Source: Microlunatus antarcticus (GTDB taxonomy: Bacteria > Actinomycetota > Actinomycetes > Propionibacteriales > Propionibacteriaceae). Taken from it: a DNA stretch of 64,000 nucleotides. Below, in pieces: positions 51,667-59,793 of the stretch. Below the pieces are notes generated by a model. The model was not told the DNA's origin. It did no database searches and was given only the letters and a program-made list of their open reading frames with translations. Within the stretch, counting starts at the first letter, position 1. Every line of letters starts with the position of its first letter. The translations under genes were made by a program, and so were the position numbers. Location of the stretch: contig NZ_JACHZG010000001.1 of assembly GCF_014193425.1 (NCBI RefSeq), positions 1-64,000 on the forward strand, read 5' to 3'.

Positions 51667-52473
51667 TCAGGTGGGGCGGTGCCGGGTCGCGACGACCTCG
51701 GCGAGCAGGGCGACGACGTAGAAGACGAGGCCGAGCACGATGGCGCCGAGCACGTACGCCCAGGCCAGCGGGTAGTTGCTCGACGACGCGGCCGAGGTGA
51801 TCGACTTGCCGAGGCCGCCGATCGGGCCGCCGAAGTACTCCGCGACCAGGGCCGAGATCACGGCGAGCGACGAGGCGATCCGCAGGCCGGTGAAGAGGTA
51901 CGGCGCGGCCGTCGGCAGGGTCAGGGCCCACTGCTGCTGGAACGACGTGGCCGCGTACGCGCGCATCAGATCGCGGTGCACCGGCTTGGTCTGGCGCAGT
52001 CCGCGCAGCGTGTTCACGTACACGGGGATGAGCACGGCCAGGGCGGCGACGAGCACGCGCGCGGTCTCCACCGCCGCGCCGTAGAGCGTGTAGAGCACCG
52101 GGGCGAGGGCGACGATCGGCATCACCGAGAGCGCGGCGACGACCGGGGCGGCGAGCTGGTCGAGGACGCGGACGACGCTGGCCAGCACGGCGAAGACGAT
52201 CGCGACGACGGTGCCGATCACCAGCCCGAGCAGCGCGTTCAGGCCGGTGTGGGCGGCGCCGGAGGCCACCGACCCCGCGTTGTCGACGACCTCGGCGAGG
52301 ATCGCCGAGGGGGCGGGGACGACGTACGGGTCGATCCCCAGGCCGGAGACGAGTCCCTGCCACAGGCCGACGAAGACGACACCGAAGGCGATCGGGGCGA
52401 CGACGGTCCGGGCGGAGCCACCCGGGGCCAGCACCCGGGCCGGGACGGTGGCGGCGCCGGTCGGGACGCTCAC
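51667..52473 (-). CDS. ABC transporter permease
   Basis: A 268-residue BPD-type inner-membrane component with about six membrane helices and the EAA-like loop YAATSFQQQWALTLPTAAPYLFTGLRI. The family (SsuC/ThiX-like) pairs with NMT1-type binding proteins. GTG 52,473 overlaps the TGA of the ATPase gene. Part of the pyrimidine/hydantoin import system with a second permease, giving a heterodimeric channel. Confidence 0.9.
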   Translation of the reverse strand: MSVPTGAATVPARVLAPGGSARTVVAPIAFGVVFVGLWQGLVSGLGIDPYVVPAPSAILAEVVDNAGSVASGAAHTGLNALLGLVIGTVVAIVFAVLASVVRVLDQLAAPVVAALSVMPIVALAPVLYTLYGAAVETARVLVAALAVLIPVYVNTLRGLRQTKPVHRDLMRAYAATSFQQQWALTLPTAAPYLFTGLRIASSLAVISALVAEYFGGPIGGLGKSITSAASSSNYPLAWAYVLGAIVLGLVFYVVALLAEVVATRHRPT

Positions 52474-53282
52474 CGGTTCTCCACCCCGCGGGTCCCGACG
52501 GGTGCCTCGCCGTGCAGCGCCTCGCGCACCTTCGCGACCGCGTCGAAGAACGCGGCGTCCTCGCGCAGGGCGTCGTCGCGGGTCGTTCCGGGCAGGCGTA
52601 CGGGCACGACGTCGACGATCCGGCCCGGCCGCGGCGACATGACGACCACCCGGTCGGACAGGAACACGGCCTCCGGGATCGAGTGCGTGACGAAGACGAC
52701 CGCGGCGCCGGTCTCGCCGCAGATCCGGGCGAGCTCGTTCTGCATGCGCTCGCGGGTCATCTCGTCCAGCGCGCCGAACGGCTCGTCCATGAGCAGCAGC
52801 CGGGGCCGTTCGGCCAGGGCGCGAGCGATGGCGACGCGCTGCTGCATGCCGCCGGAGAGCTGGTCGGGGTAGGACCCGGCGAACTCGGTCAGGCCGATCA
52901 GCTCGATCAGCTCCTCGACCCGGGCCTGGCGCTCGGCCTTGCCGACCTTGTGGAGCGCGAGCGGGAGCTCGATGTTCCGGGCGACGGTGCGCCAGGGGAG
53001 CAGCCCCGCCTGCTGGAAGGCGATGCCGTAGTCCTGGTCGAGGCGGGCCTGCCGCGCGCTCTTGCCGAACACCTCGAGGGTGCCCGACGTGGGTTCGTCG
53101 AGGTCGGCGACCAGCCGCAGCAGCGTGCTCTTGCCGCACCCGCTCGGGCCGATCAGCGACACGAACTCACCCGGCGCGACGTCGAGGTCGACCCCGGTCA
53201 GCGCCGTGACGCTGCCCTGCTTGCTGGTGAAGACCCGGTCGAGGCCCTCCACGTGCACCGCTGATGTGTCCGAGGAGCTCAC
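52470..53282 (-). CDS. ABC transporter ATP-binding protein
   Basis: A 270-residue ATPase with Walker A SLIGPSGCGKSTLL, Q-loop AFQQAGLLPW, signature DQLSGGMQQRVAIARAL, Walker B RLLLMDEPFGALD and the H-loop VVFVTHSIPEAV. The nitrate/sulfonate/taurine type fits NMT1 binding proteins. GTG 53,282 overlaps the TGA of the first permease (GTGA), and its own TGA overlaps the start of the second. Confidence 0.95.
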   Translation of the reverse strand: MSSSDTSAVHVEGLDRVFTSKQGSVTALTGVDLDVAPGEFVSLIGPSGCGKSTLLRLVADLDEPTSGTLEVFGKSARQARLDQDYGIAFQQAGLLPWRTVARNIELPLALHKVGKAERQARVEELIELIGLTEFAGSYPDQLSGGMQQRVAIARALAERPRLLLMDEPFGALDEMTRERMQNELARICGETGAAVVFVTHSIPEAVFLSDRVVVMSPRPGRIVDVVPVRLPGTTRDDALREDAAFFDAVAKVREALHGEAPVGTRGVENR

Positions 53283-54148
53283 GCGGCCACCTCCGAACGT
53301 CGGTAGGGCTTGAGGAAGACCCCGAGCAGCGTGACGAACCCGGCGGCGACGAGGCCGACGACGATCGCGCCGATGATCGGGGCCCACGGCTTGGCGGGGT
53401 CGCCGCCGGCGGCCTGGGCGTACTCGAGGACGAGCCGGCCGATGCCGCCGCGCAGCCCGATCGAGACCTCGGCCACGACGGTCCCGATGACCGCCGCCGC
53501 GGCGGCCAGCCGGAGGGCGGGCAGCAGGTAGGGCACGCTCGCCGGCAGCCGCAGCCGGAGCAGCGTCGTGCGCCAGCCGGTGCCGTACGTCCGCATCAGG
53601 TCGAGGTGCGTGGCGTCGGGGGCCTTGAGCCCGCGCAGCATGCCGACCGCGACGGGGAAGAACGCGAGGTACGCGGCGATCACGGCCACGGAGTCCTGGC
53701 TGTCCCAGGCGAAGCTGCCGATCCGCACCTGCGACCCCCAGCGCCGGACGAGCGGGGCGATGGCGATGAGCGGGACGGTCTGGCTCAGGACGACCCAGGG
53801 GAGGACGGCCGACTCGGCGAGCCGGAAGCGCTGCATGAGCAGCGCCAGCGCCAGCCCGACCACGACGCCGACGAACCAGCCGATCGCGGCGATCTTGAGC
53901 GAGAACAGGCACGCGTGCCCGACGACCTGCCAGAGCGGGTCCCCGGAACGTCCGAGCGCCGGCTCGACCAGCCGCCCGGCGATGTCCCAGAGGTGCGGCA
54001 TCGCGCGGTCGCTGGTCCGGGGCAGGACGACGCGGCCGCCGAGCTCGACGCCGGCCGCCGGCCCGAGGGCCTTGTAGACCTCCCACACCACGCCGAGGAC
54101 GACGAGCCCGAGCAGGCCGAGGCCCCACGCGCGGATGCGGGTGCTCAC
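53279..54148 (-). CDS. ABC transporter permease
   Basis: A 289-residue permease with an N-terminal helix (RIRAWGLGLLGLVVLGVVWEVYKAL) and a BPD domain; the EAA loop is MRTYGTGWRTTLLRLRLPASVPYLLPALRL. It resembles the sulfonate/thiamine-precursor permease family. GTG 54,148 overlaps the TGA of the LLM oxidoreductase gene. First transporter gene in the pyrimidine operon. Confidence 0.9.
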   Translation of the reverse strand: MSTRIRAWGLGLLGLVVLGVVWEVYKALGPAAGVELGGRVVLPRTSDRAMPHLWDIAGRLVEPALGRSGDPLWQVVGHACLFSLKIAAIGWFVGVVVGLALALLMQRFRLAESAVLPWVVLSQTVPLIAIAPLVRRWGSQVRIGSFAWDSQDSVAVIAAYLAFFPVAVGMLRGLKAPDATHLDLMRTYGTGWRTTLLRLRLPASVPYLLPALRLAAAAAVIGTVVAEVSIGLRGGIGRLVLEYAQAAGGDPAKPWAPIIGAIVVGLVAAGFVTLLGVFLKPYRRSEVAA

Positions 54149-55161
54149 GAGCGGGCGGTCACGGAGTCGCGCAGGGCCGGGATGATCGTCTCGCCGTACG
54201 CGCGCAGCGTCTCCTCCTTGTTGTCGTGCTGGAGGTAGACCGAGAACTGGTCGACACCGAGCGCCTTCAGCTCGTGCAGCTTGGCGATGTGCTCCTCGGC
54301 CGTGCCGAGCAGGCAGAAGCGGTCGACGATCTCGTCGGGCACGAACGACGTGTGCGTGTTCCCCGCGCGCCCGTGCTCGTTGTAGTCGTAGCCCTCGCGC
54401 GCCTTGATGTAGTCGGTCAGGGCGTGCGGGACGGAGCTGTCGGCCCCGTACTTCGCGACGATGTCGGCCACGTGGTTGCCGACCATCCCGCCGAACCAGC
54501 GGCTCTGGTCGCGCATGTGCGGCAGGTCGGTGCCCACGTACGCGGGGGCGGCGACGCAGAAGGTCAGGGCGTCGGGGTCCCGGCCGGCGTTGCTCGCGGC
54601 CGTCCGGACCGCCTCGATCATCCAGCGCGCGATGTCGACGTCGGCCAGCTGCAGGATGAAGCCGTCGCCGACCTCCCCGGCCGCCTTGAGCGCGAGGGGC
54701 CCGTACGCCGCGATCCACACCTCGAGCTCCGACGTGCTCGCCCACGGGAAGCGGATCGTCGAGCCGTTGTAGTCGACCGCACGGCAGTTCGCGAGCTCGC
54801 GGATGACGTGTGTCGCCTCGCGCATGTCGCGCACGGTCGTCGGCTTGCCGTTCGTCACGCGGACGGCCGAGTCGCCGCGGCCGATGCCGCAGACGGTCCG
54901 GTTGCCGAACATCTCGTTCAGCGTCGCGAAGATCGACGCCGTGACGGTCCAGTCGCGGGTCGCCGGGTTGGTGACCATGGGGCCGACGATGATGCGGTTC
55001 GTCCGGCTGAGGATCTGGCTGTAGATGACGTACGGCTCCTGCCACAGCAGGTGGCTGTCGAAGGTCCACACGTACTCGAACCCGTGCGCCTCGGCCAGCT
55101 CCGCGAGCTGCACCGTGCGCCACGCGGGCGGGTTGGTCTGGAGGACGACTCCGAACTTCAT
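54145..55161 (-). CDS. Luciferase-like (LLM) flavin/F420 oxidoreductase
   Basis: A 338-residue LLM-class TIM-barrel enzyme: MKFGVVLQTNPPAWRTVQLAELAEAHGFEYVWTFDSHLLWQEPY, IVGPMVTNPATRDW, GRTVCGIGRGDSAVR and EVWIAAYGPLALKAAGEVGDG. The cofactor, FMN or F420, cannot be settled from sequence. It is inserted between dihydropyrimidinase and the importer genes and overlaps both (ATGA with the hydantoinase, GTGA with the permease), so it very likely acts on a pyrimidine, hydantoin or related ring compound. Confidence 0.9.
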   Translation of the reverse strand: MKFGVVLQTNPPAWRTVQLAELAEAHGFEYVWTFDSHLLWQEPYVIYSQILSRTNRIIVGPMVTNPATRDWTVTASIFATLNEMFGNRTVCGIGRGDSAVRVTNGKPTTVRDMREATHVIRELANCRAVDYNGSTIRFPWASTSELEVWIAAYGPLALKAAGEVGDGFILQLADVDIARWMIEAVRTAASNAGRDPDALTFCVAAPAYVGTDLPHMRDQSRWFGGMVGNHVADIVAKYGADSSVPHALTDYIKAREGYDYNEHGRAGNTHTSFVPDEIVDRFCLLGTAEEHIAKLHELKALGVDQFSVYLQHDNKEETLRAYGETIIPALRDSVTARS

Positions 55162-56594
55162 ACGAGGTACTGCGTCAGGTCGCGCTTCAGGAACTTGCCG
55201 TGCGACTTGGTGCCGACGTAGCCGGTCTCGTCGACCAGCACGGAGCCGCGGGACATGACCCAGTCGACGTGACCGTCCACCTCGTAGCCCTCCCAGGCGG
55301 AGTAGTCCATGTTCATGTGGTGGCTCTTCCCGAGTCCGATGGAAGTGTGGCCCTGCGGGTCGTAGATCACGAGGTCCGCGTCGGCGCCGGGCTGGACGAC
55401 GCCCTTGCGCCCGTACAGCCCGAACATCCGGGCCGGGGTCGTGGCGATGAGCTCCACCCAGCGCGACAGAGTGATCTCGCCGGTCACGACGCCCTGGTAG
55501 AGCAGGTCGACGCGGTGCTCGATCGAGCCGATCCCGTTCGGGATGGCGCGGAAGTCGCCCTGGCCCAGGTCCTTCTGGCCGCGCATGCAGAACGGGCAGT
55601 GATCGGTCGAGACGGTCTGCAGGTCGTTCGTCCGCAGCGCCCGCCACATCGCGTCCTGGTGACCTTCCGCGCGGGAGCGCAGCGGAGTCGAGCAGACCCA
55701 CTTGGCGCCCTCGAAGTCGCCCCACTCCTCGCTCCGCGCACCGAGCTGGTCCTCCAGCGAGAGGTAGAGGTACTGGGGGCAGGTCTCGCCGAACACGTTC
55801 TGGCCGCGGTCGCGGGCGGCGGCGAGCTGCTCGACGGCCTGCTTGGCGCTGACGTGGACGACGTAGAGCGGGGCACCGGTGAGGTCGGCCAGCATGATCG
55901 CGCGGTGCGTGGCCTCCTCCTCGAGCTGCCAGGCGCGGGCGATGCCGTGGAAGTACGGGGTGGTCTTGCCCTGGTTGTAGAGCTGCTCGGCGAGGACGTC
56001 GATCGCCGGGCCGTTCTCGGCGTGCATCATCGTCAGCAGCCCGGTCTCGCGGGACTTCTGCATGGCGCGCAGGATCTGCGCGTCGTCGGAGAAGAACACG
56101 CCGGGGTAGGCCATGAAGAGCTTGAAGCTGGTGATGCCCTCGTCGACCAGCGAGTCCATCGCCTTGAGCGAGTACTCGTCGACGCCGCCGATGATCTGGT
56201 GGAACCCGTAGTCGACCGCGCACTCACCGGCGGCCTTCTCGTGCCAGGCTGCGAGGCCGTCCTCGACCCGTTCGCCGGTCCGCTGGATGGCGAAGTCGAT
56301 GATGCTCGTCGTCCCGCCCCAGGCCGCGGCCCGGGTGCCGGTCTCGAACGTGTCCGACGCCTCCGTCCCGCCGAACGGCATCTGCATGTGGGTGTGGGCG
56401 TCGATGCCGCCGGGGATGACGTACTTCCCGCTCGCGTCGACGACCCGGTCGACCGACGCCGCCAGGTCGGTCCCGAGCAGCTGCGACCCCGGCGCGAGGA
56501 CGGCGACGATCGTCTCGCCGTCCACGAGCACGTCGGCGGGAGAGGCTCCGGTCGCGTTGACGACGGTCCCGCCGGTGATCAGCGTGGTCGTCAC
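55158..56594 (-). CDS. hydA: Dihydropyrimidinase / hydantoinase
   Basis: A 478-residue amidohydrolase. Metal ligands H67 and H69 are in GIDAHTHMQ, the carboxylated lysine K158 is in GITSFKLFMAYPG, further His in TMMHAENG and YVVHVSAKQ, and the Asp in STDHCPF. Reaction: ring opening of dihydrouracil or dihydrothymine (or hydantoins) to N-carbamoyl acids. GTG 56,594 overlaps the TGA of the upstream beta-ureidopropionase gene, which takes the next step. Confidence 0.95.
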   Translation of the reverse strand: MTTTLITGGTVVNATGASPADVLVDGETIVAVLAPGSQLLGTDLAASVDRVVDASGKYVIPGGIDAHTHMQMPFGGTEASDTFETGTRAAAWGGTTSIIDFAIQRTGERVEDGLAAWHEKAAGECAVDYGFHQIIGGVDEYSLKAMDSLVDEGITSFKLFMAYPGVFFSDDAQILRAMQKSRETGLLTMMHAENGPAIDVLAEQLYNQGKTTPYFHGIARAWQLEEEATHRAIMLADLTGAPLYVVHVSAKQAVEQLAAARDRGQNVFGETCPQYLYLSLEDQLGARSEEWGDFEGAKWVCSTPLRSRAEGHQDAMWRALRTNDLQTVSTDHCPFCMRGQKDLGQGDFRAIPNGIGSIEHRVDLLYQGVVTGEITLSRWVELIATTPARMFGLYGRKGVVQPGADADLVIYDPQGHTSIGLGKSHHMNMDYSAWEGYEVDGHVDWVMSRGSVLVDETGYVGTKSHGKFLKRDLTQYLV

Positions 56595-57439
56595 GGCTTC
56601 ACCGTGCTGGTGTACGACTCCGGCCGACGGTCGCGGTAGAACTGCCAGTCGTTGCGGACACGCCGGATCATGTCGAGGTCCAGGTCGCGGATCACGACCT
56701 CCTCGGACACCTGGGAGCCCATCGGGCCGATCAGGTTGCCCTGCGGGTCCACGAACTGGCTGGATCCGTAGAACGTGACCGCCGCGTCGCCGTACTCGTT
56801 GTCCTCGCGGCCGACCCGGTTGGGCGCGGCGACGAAGTAGCCGTTGGCCGCGGCGGCCGCCGGCTGCTCGATCTCCCACAGCCGGTTGGACAGGCCCGGC
56901 TTGGTGGCGTTCGGGTTGAAGACGATCTGGGCGCCGTTGAGGCCGAGCTCGCGCCAGCCCTCCGGGAAGTGCCGGTCGTAGCAGATGTAGACCCCGATCG
57001 GCCCGACCGCGGTCTGGAAGACGGGGTAGCCGAGGTTGCCGGGGCGGAAGTAGAACTTCTCCCAGAACTTCTCGAGGTTCGGGATGTGGTGCTTGCGGTA
57101 CTTGCCGAGGATCGTCCCGTCGGCGTCGACCACCACGGCGGTGTTGTAGTAGACGCCGGGCAGCTCCTCCTCGTAGATCGGGAGGACCATGACGAGCTTC
57201 AGCTCGGCCGCCAGCGCGGCGAAGCGCTGCACGACCGGGCCGTCGGCCGGCTCGGCGTAGTCGTAGTACTTCGCGTCCTCGGTGATGCCGAAGTAGGGGC
57301 CGTAGAAGAGCTCCTGGAAGCAGATCACCTGCACGCCGTCGGCCGCCGCCTCGCGGGCGAAGCGCTCGTGGAGGTCGAGCATCGAGGCCTTGTCGCCCGT
57401 CCACGTCGTCTGGGTGATCGCTGCTCGCACCGTCGTCAC
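56591..57439 (-). CDS. Beta-ureidopropionase / N-carbamoyl amidase (nitrilase fold)
   Basis: A 282-residue nitrilase-superfamily protein with the Glu-Lys-Cys triad at E43 (CFQELFYGPYF), K116 (YRKHHIPN) and C153 (VYICYDRHFPEGW). Length and sequence match bacterial beta-ureidopropionase and N-carbamoylputrescine amidase; the dihydropyrimidinase partner favours the former, converting N-carbamoyl-beta-alanine to beta-alanine, carbon dioxide and ammonia. GTG 57,439 with GGAG upstream. First gene of the seven-gene operon. Confidence 0.9.
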   Translation of the reverse strand: MTTVRAAITQTTWTGDKASMLDLHERFAREAAADGVQVICFQELFYGPYFGITEDAKYYDYAEPADGPVVQRFAALAAELKLVMVLPIYEEELPGVYYNTAVVVDADGTILGKYRKHHIPNLEKFWEKFYFRPGNLGYPVFQTAVGPIGVYICYDRHFPEGWRELGLNGAQIVFNPNATKPGLSNRLWEIEQPAAAAANGYFVAAPNRVGREDNEYGDAAVTFYGSSQFVDPQGNLIGPMGSQVSEEVVIRDLDLDMIRRVRNDWQFYRDRRPESYTSTVKP

Positions 57440-57466
57440 GTCAACATCTCCATCTCGCCTTCGAGG

Positions 57467-57480
57467 ACCCCTCTCGGGGT
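57467..57480. promoter_or_regulatory. Leader hairpin upstream of the pyrimidine operon
   Basis: ACCCC-TCTC-GGGGT forms a perfect 5-base stem 28 bases upstream of the operon's first start, in the leader or promoter. It could be an operator half or a leader hairpin; no regulator gene is adjacent. Confidence 0.35.
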
Positions 57481-57589
57481 GAGGATTGAACATCACCGGA
57501 GTTCCGGTCTCGTGTCAACGCATGACGCGCAGGTGACGGGAGTGTCGCCGTACGCTGCGGCGGTGCTGGAGGCCGTGTCGGAGGGTGTC

Positions 57590-58402
57590 GTGGACGAGAT
57601 CCTGCAGTCCCGGGCCGACCGTCCCGTGGTCCGCCACGGGGACCAGGTCCGGCACCCGCGCCACCCCTGGTCGGAGTCGGTCCAGGAGCTGCTGGCCTAC
57701 CTCGCCGAGGCCGGCTTCGCGGAGTCGCCGCGGCCGGGCGGGGTGAGCGGGGACCACGACGACGTCGGCTACATCGAGGGCATCTCGGGTGACGAGGCGT
57801 GCACGGTCGTGCAGAGCGACGCGGCGGTCGCCGAGGTGGCCCAGCTGCTGCGGCGCTACCACGACGCGGTGGAGGGCTGGCAGCCCGAGACGGAGCCGGT
57901 CTGGTTCGACGGGCGGCGCGGCACCGGCAGCCGGCCCGGCGAGCTCGTCTGCCACGGCGACCCCGGCCCCTGGAACCTCGTCTGGGACCTCGTCCGGCCG
58001 CCCGGCGAGCAGCTCGTCGGGCTCATCGACTGGGAGTACGCCTCGGTCGGCACCCGCCTGACCGACATCGGCTACGCGCTGCACTACCTCGCCCCGCTGC
58101 GCGACCGCAGCTACTGGCACGGCGTGCTCGGCATGGCCCGCAAGCCACGCCGGCGGCACCGCATGGCCGTGTTCGCGGAGGCGTACGGCGTCCGCCTCGA
58201 CGAGGACCTCGTCGACGCCGTCGTGGCCGCGCAGCAGGCCGGCGTGCAGCTGATGATCGACCTCGCGGCGCTCGGCCGCCCGCGTCAGATCCAGCTCATC
58301 GCCGAGGGCGAGCTCGAGCGCGAGCGCCGGGCCGTCGACTGGACGGAGCGCCACCGCCACAAGTTCAGCCGAGCCGGAGCGACCGTTCCCGTCGACGCCT
58401 GA
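57590..58402 (+). CDS. Aminoglycoside phosphotransferase-fold kinase
   Basis: An APH-family protein: VVRHGDQVRHPRHPWSESVQELLAYL, catalytic loop ELVCHGDPGPWNLVW (H-G-D-x-x-x-x-N), metal site LVGLIDWEYASVGTRLTDIGYAL. Several GTG codons are possible; GTG 57,590, with GGAGGG (57,580-57,585), is chosen (270 residues) but 57,564 or 57,576 cannot be excluded. Divergent from the pyrimidine operon. Physiological substrate unknown; unlike the island kinases its codon use is that of the chromosome. Confidence 0.8.
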   Translation: MDEILQSRADRPVVRHGDQVRHPRHPWSESVQELLAYLAEAGFAESPRPGGVSGDHDDVGYIEGISGDEACTVVQSDAAVAEVAQLLRRYHDAVEGWQPETEPVWFDGRRGTGSRPGELVCHGDPGPWNLVWDLVRPPGEQLVGLIDWEYASVGTRLTDIGYALHYLAPLRDRSYWHGVLGMARKPRRRHRMAVFAEAYGVRLDEDLVDAVVAAQQAGVQLMIDLAALGRPRQIQLIAEGELERERRAVDWTERHRHKFSRAGATVPVDA

Positions 58403-58434
58403 GCCTCGACTCGTCTTCCCGGTCTTCTCGAGAT

Positions 58435-58525
58435 CTGCTCAATCCGTGCCCCGAGATCGAGGGTTGGTCAGGATCTGAGCGTGGGACTCACCGCCACGCG
58501 CCATCTCGGGGCACGGATTGAGCAG
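58435..58525. repeat. 91-base element with perfect 23-base inverted repeats
   Basis: Arms 58435-58457 (starts CTGCTCAATCC, ends CCCCGAGAT) and 58503-58525 (starts ATCTCGGGG, ends GGATTGAGCAG) are exact reverse complements, separated by 45 bases that contain a smaller GCGTGG / CCACGC hairpin. It lies between the kinase gene and a small gene with an SOS-type operator. The structure suits a miniature palindromic repeat element or a strong terminator; copy number elsewhere is unknown. Confidence 0.75.
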
Positions 58526-58545
58526 GTAGACCTGATGGCGTTCCT

Positions 58546-58561
58546 TCGAACAGGTGTTCTA
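58546..58561. promoter_or_regulatory. LexA (SOS) box candidate
   Basis: TCGAACAGGTGTTCTA matches the actinobacterial LexA consensus TCGAAC-N4-GTTCGA except for one base in the right arm. It lies 9 bases upstream of ATG 58,570 and next to the TAATAA that could act as -10, the usual position of an SOS operator. Confidence 0.6.
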
Positions 58562-58569
58562 ATAAGGAC

Positions 58570-58890
58570 ATGTCCCGGCACGGTCCTGATCCCGAACGTC
58601 TCTTCTTCGGCGAGGTCGTCGGCACGGCCCGACGGCTGGCGGCGGAGCAGGGCTCGATGGCTGACGCCATCGCGGCGATCCGCCGGGTGGCTGGGCCCCG
58701 GGAGGACCTGCTCGTGCAGGGGGCCGGCCTCGGGGTGGGGGCCTGGTCGGTCAACCCGGGGCTGCCCGCCGACCTCCTCGCCGCGGGCCTGCTGGTGGGC
58801 AGCGTCCCGCGCCTGGAGCTCGACGTGCTCCTGCACTGGATGACCGTCGGCCAGCAGCGCGGCCTCAGCGGCGCGCGCTACCGGGTCTAG
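58570..58890 (+). CDS. Small hypothetical protein, possibly SOS-regulated, 106 aa
   Basis: ATG 58,570 follows AAGGA. The protein is soluble: a helical start (ERLFFGEVVGTARRLAAEQGSMADAIAAI), a central Gly-rich stretch (LLVQGAGLGVGAWSVNPG) and a C-terminal LELDVLLHWMTVGQQRGL. No cysteine, metal or nuclease motif is visible and the family is not recognised. The upstream LexA-like box suggests DNA-damage induction. It ends 6 bases from the convergent sugar-permease gene. Confidence 0.65.
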   Translation: MSRHGPDPERLFFGEVVGTARRLAAEQGSMADAIAAIRRVAGPREDLLVQGAGLGVGAWSVNPGLPADLLAAGLLVGSVPRLELDVLLHWMTVGQQRGLSGARYRV

Positions 58891-58896
58891 CCGGCG

Positions 58897-59793
58897 TCAG
58901 CGGATGCCGGAGGTCGCGAAGCCCTGGACGAACCAGCGCTGGAAGACCAGGAACAGCACGATGAGCGGCCCGACGGTGATCAGCGTCATCGCCATCAGGG
59001 CGCCGTAGTCGGTCTGGTACTGCCCCTGCAGGAACTGCAGCCCGATGGGCAGCGTGTAGAGGCTCGGGTCGCGCAGCACGATCAGCGGCCAGAGGAAGTC
59101 GTTCCACTGGTACATCAGGCTCAGCAGCGTCAGCACCGCGAGCAACGGCTTCGACAGCGGCAGGACGATGCTCCAGAAGATCCGGACCGGTCCCGCCCCG
59201 TCGATCTTGGCCGCCTCGATCAGCTCGGTGGGGATGGCGATCATGAACTGCCGGGCGAGGAAGATGCCGAACGTGGCGGCCGCGCCCGGGATGATCACGG
59301 CCCAGAAGGTGCCGACAAGGCCGAGCGCGTTCACGAGCCGGAACTGCGGCACGAGGATCGCCTGCGTCGGGATCATCATCGTCGAGAGCAGCAGCAGGAA
59401 GAGCGGCGTCTTCGCCGGGAAGCGCAGCTTGGCGAAGCCGTAGCCGGCCATCACCGAGACGATCACCGAGATGATCGTGGTCAGCGCGGTGACGGTGACG
59501 GAGTTGGAGAACCACTGCCCGATCGGCCAGGCGGTGAAGACCCGCGCGAAGTTGTCGAGCGTGATGTTCGTGGGCAGCAGGTCGAGCTCGGTGGAGAAGA
59601 CGGACTGCCCCGACAGCGCGGTCACGATCATCACCCACAGCGGGAAGGCCATGACCACGGACACGACGACGGCGACGACGACCCGGAGCGCGAGACCCAC
59701 CCGCGTACGGGTGCGGCGCGTGGCGGGCCCACGGGTGGCGGAGACGCTCGTGGCGCGGGAGCGTACGGCGCCCTGGTCGGCGGTGACGGCCAT
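58897..59793 (-). CDS. Carbohydrate ABC permease (MalG type)
   Basis: A 298-residue permease with six membrane helices and the EAA motif IEAAKIDGAGPVRIFWSIVLPLSKPLLAVL. The N-terminus is a basic Thr/Arg/Ser-rich tail. ATG 59,793 overlaps the TGA of the other permease by one base (TGATG). Together with genes 59793-60743 and 60740-62056 it forms a CUT1-type sugar importer. Confidence 0.95.
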   Translation of the reverse strand: MAVTADQGAVRSRATSVSATRGPATRRTRTRVGLALRVVVAVVVSVVMAFPLWVMIVTALSGQSVFSTELDLLPTNITLDNFARVFTAWPIGQWFSNSVTVTALTTIISVIVSVMAGYGFAKLRFPAKTPLFLLLLSTMMIPTQAILVPQFRLVNALGLVGTFWAVIIPGAAATFGIFLARQFMIAIPTELIEAAKIDGAGPVRIFWSIVLPLSKPLLAVLTLLSLMYQWNDFLWPLIVLRDPSLYTLPIGLQFLQGQYQTDYGALMAMTLITVGPLIVLFLVFQRWFVQGFATSGIR

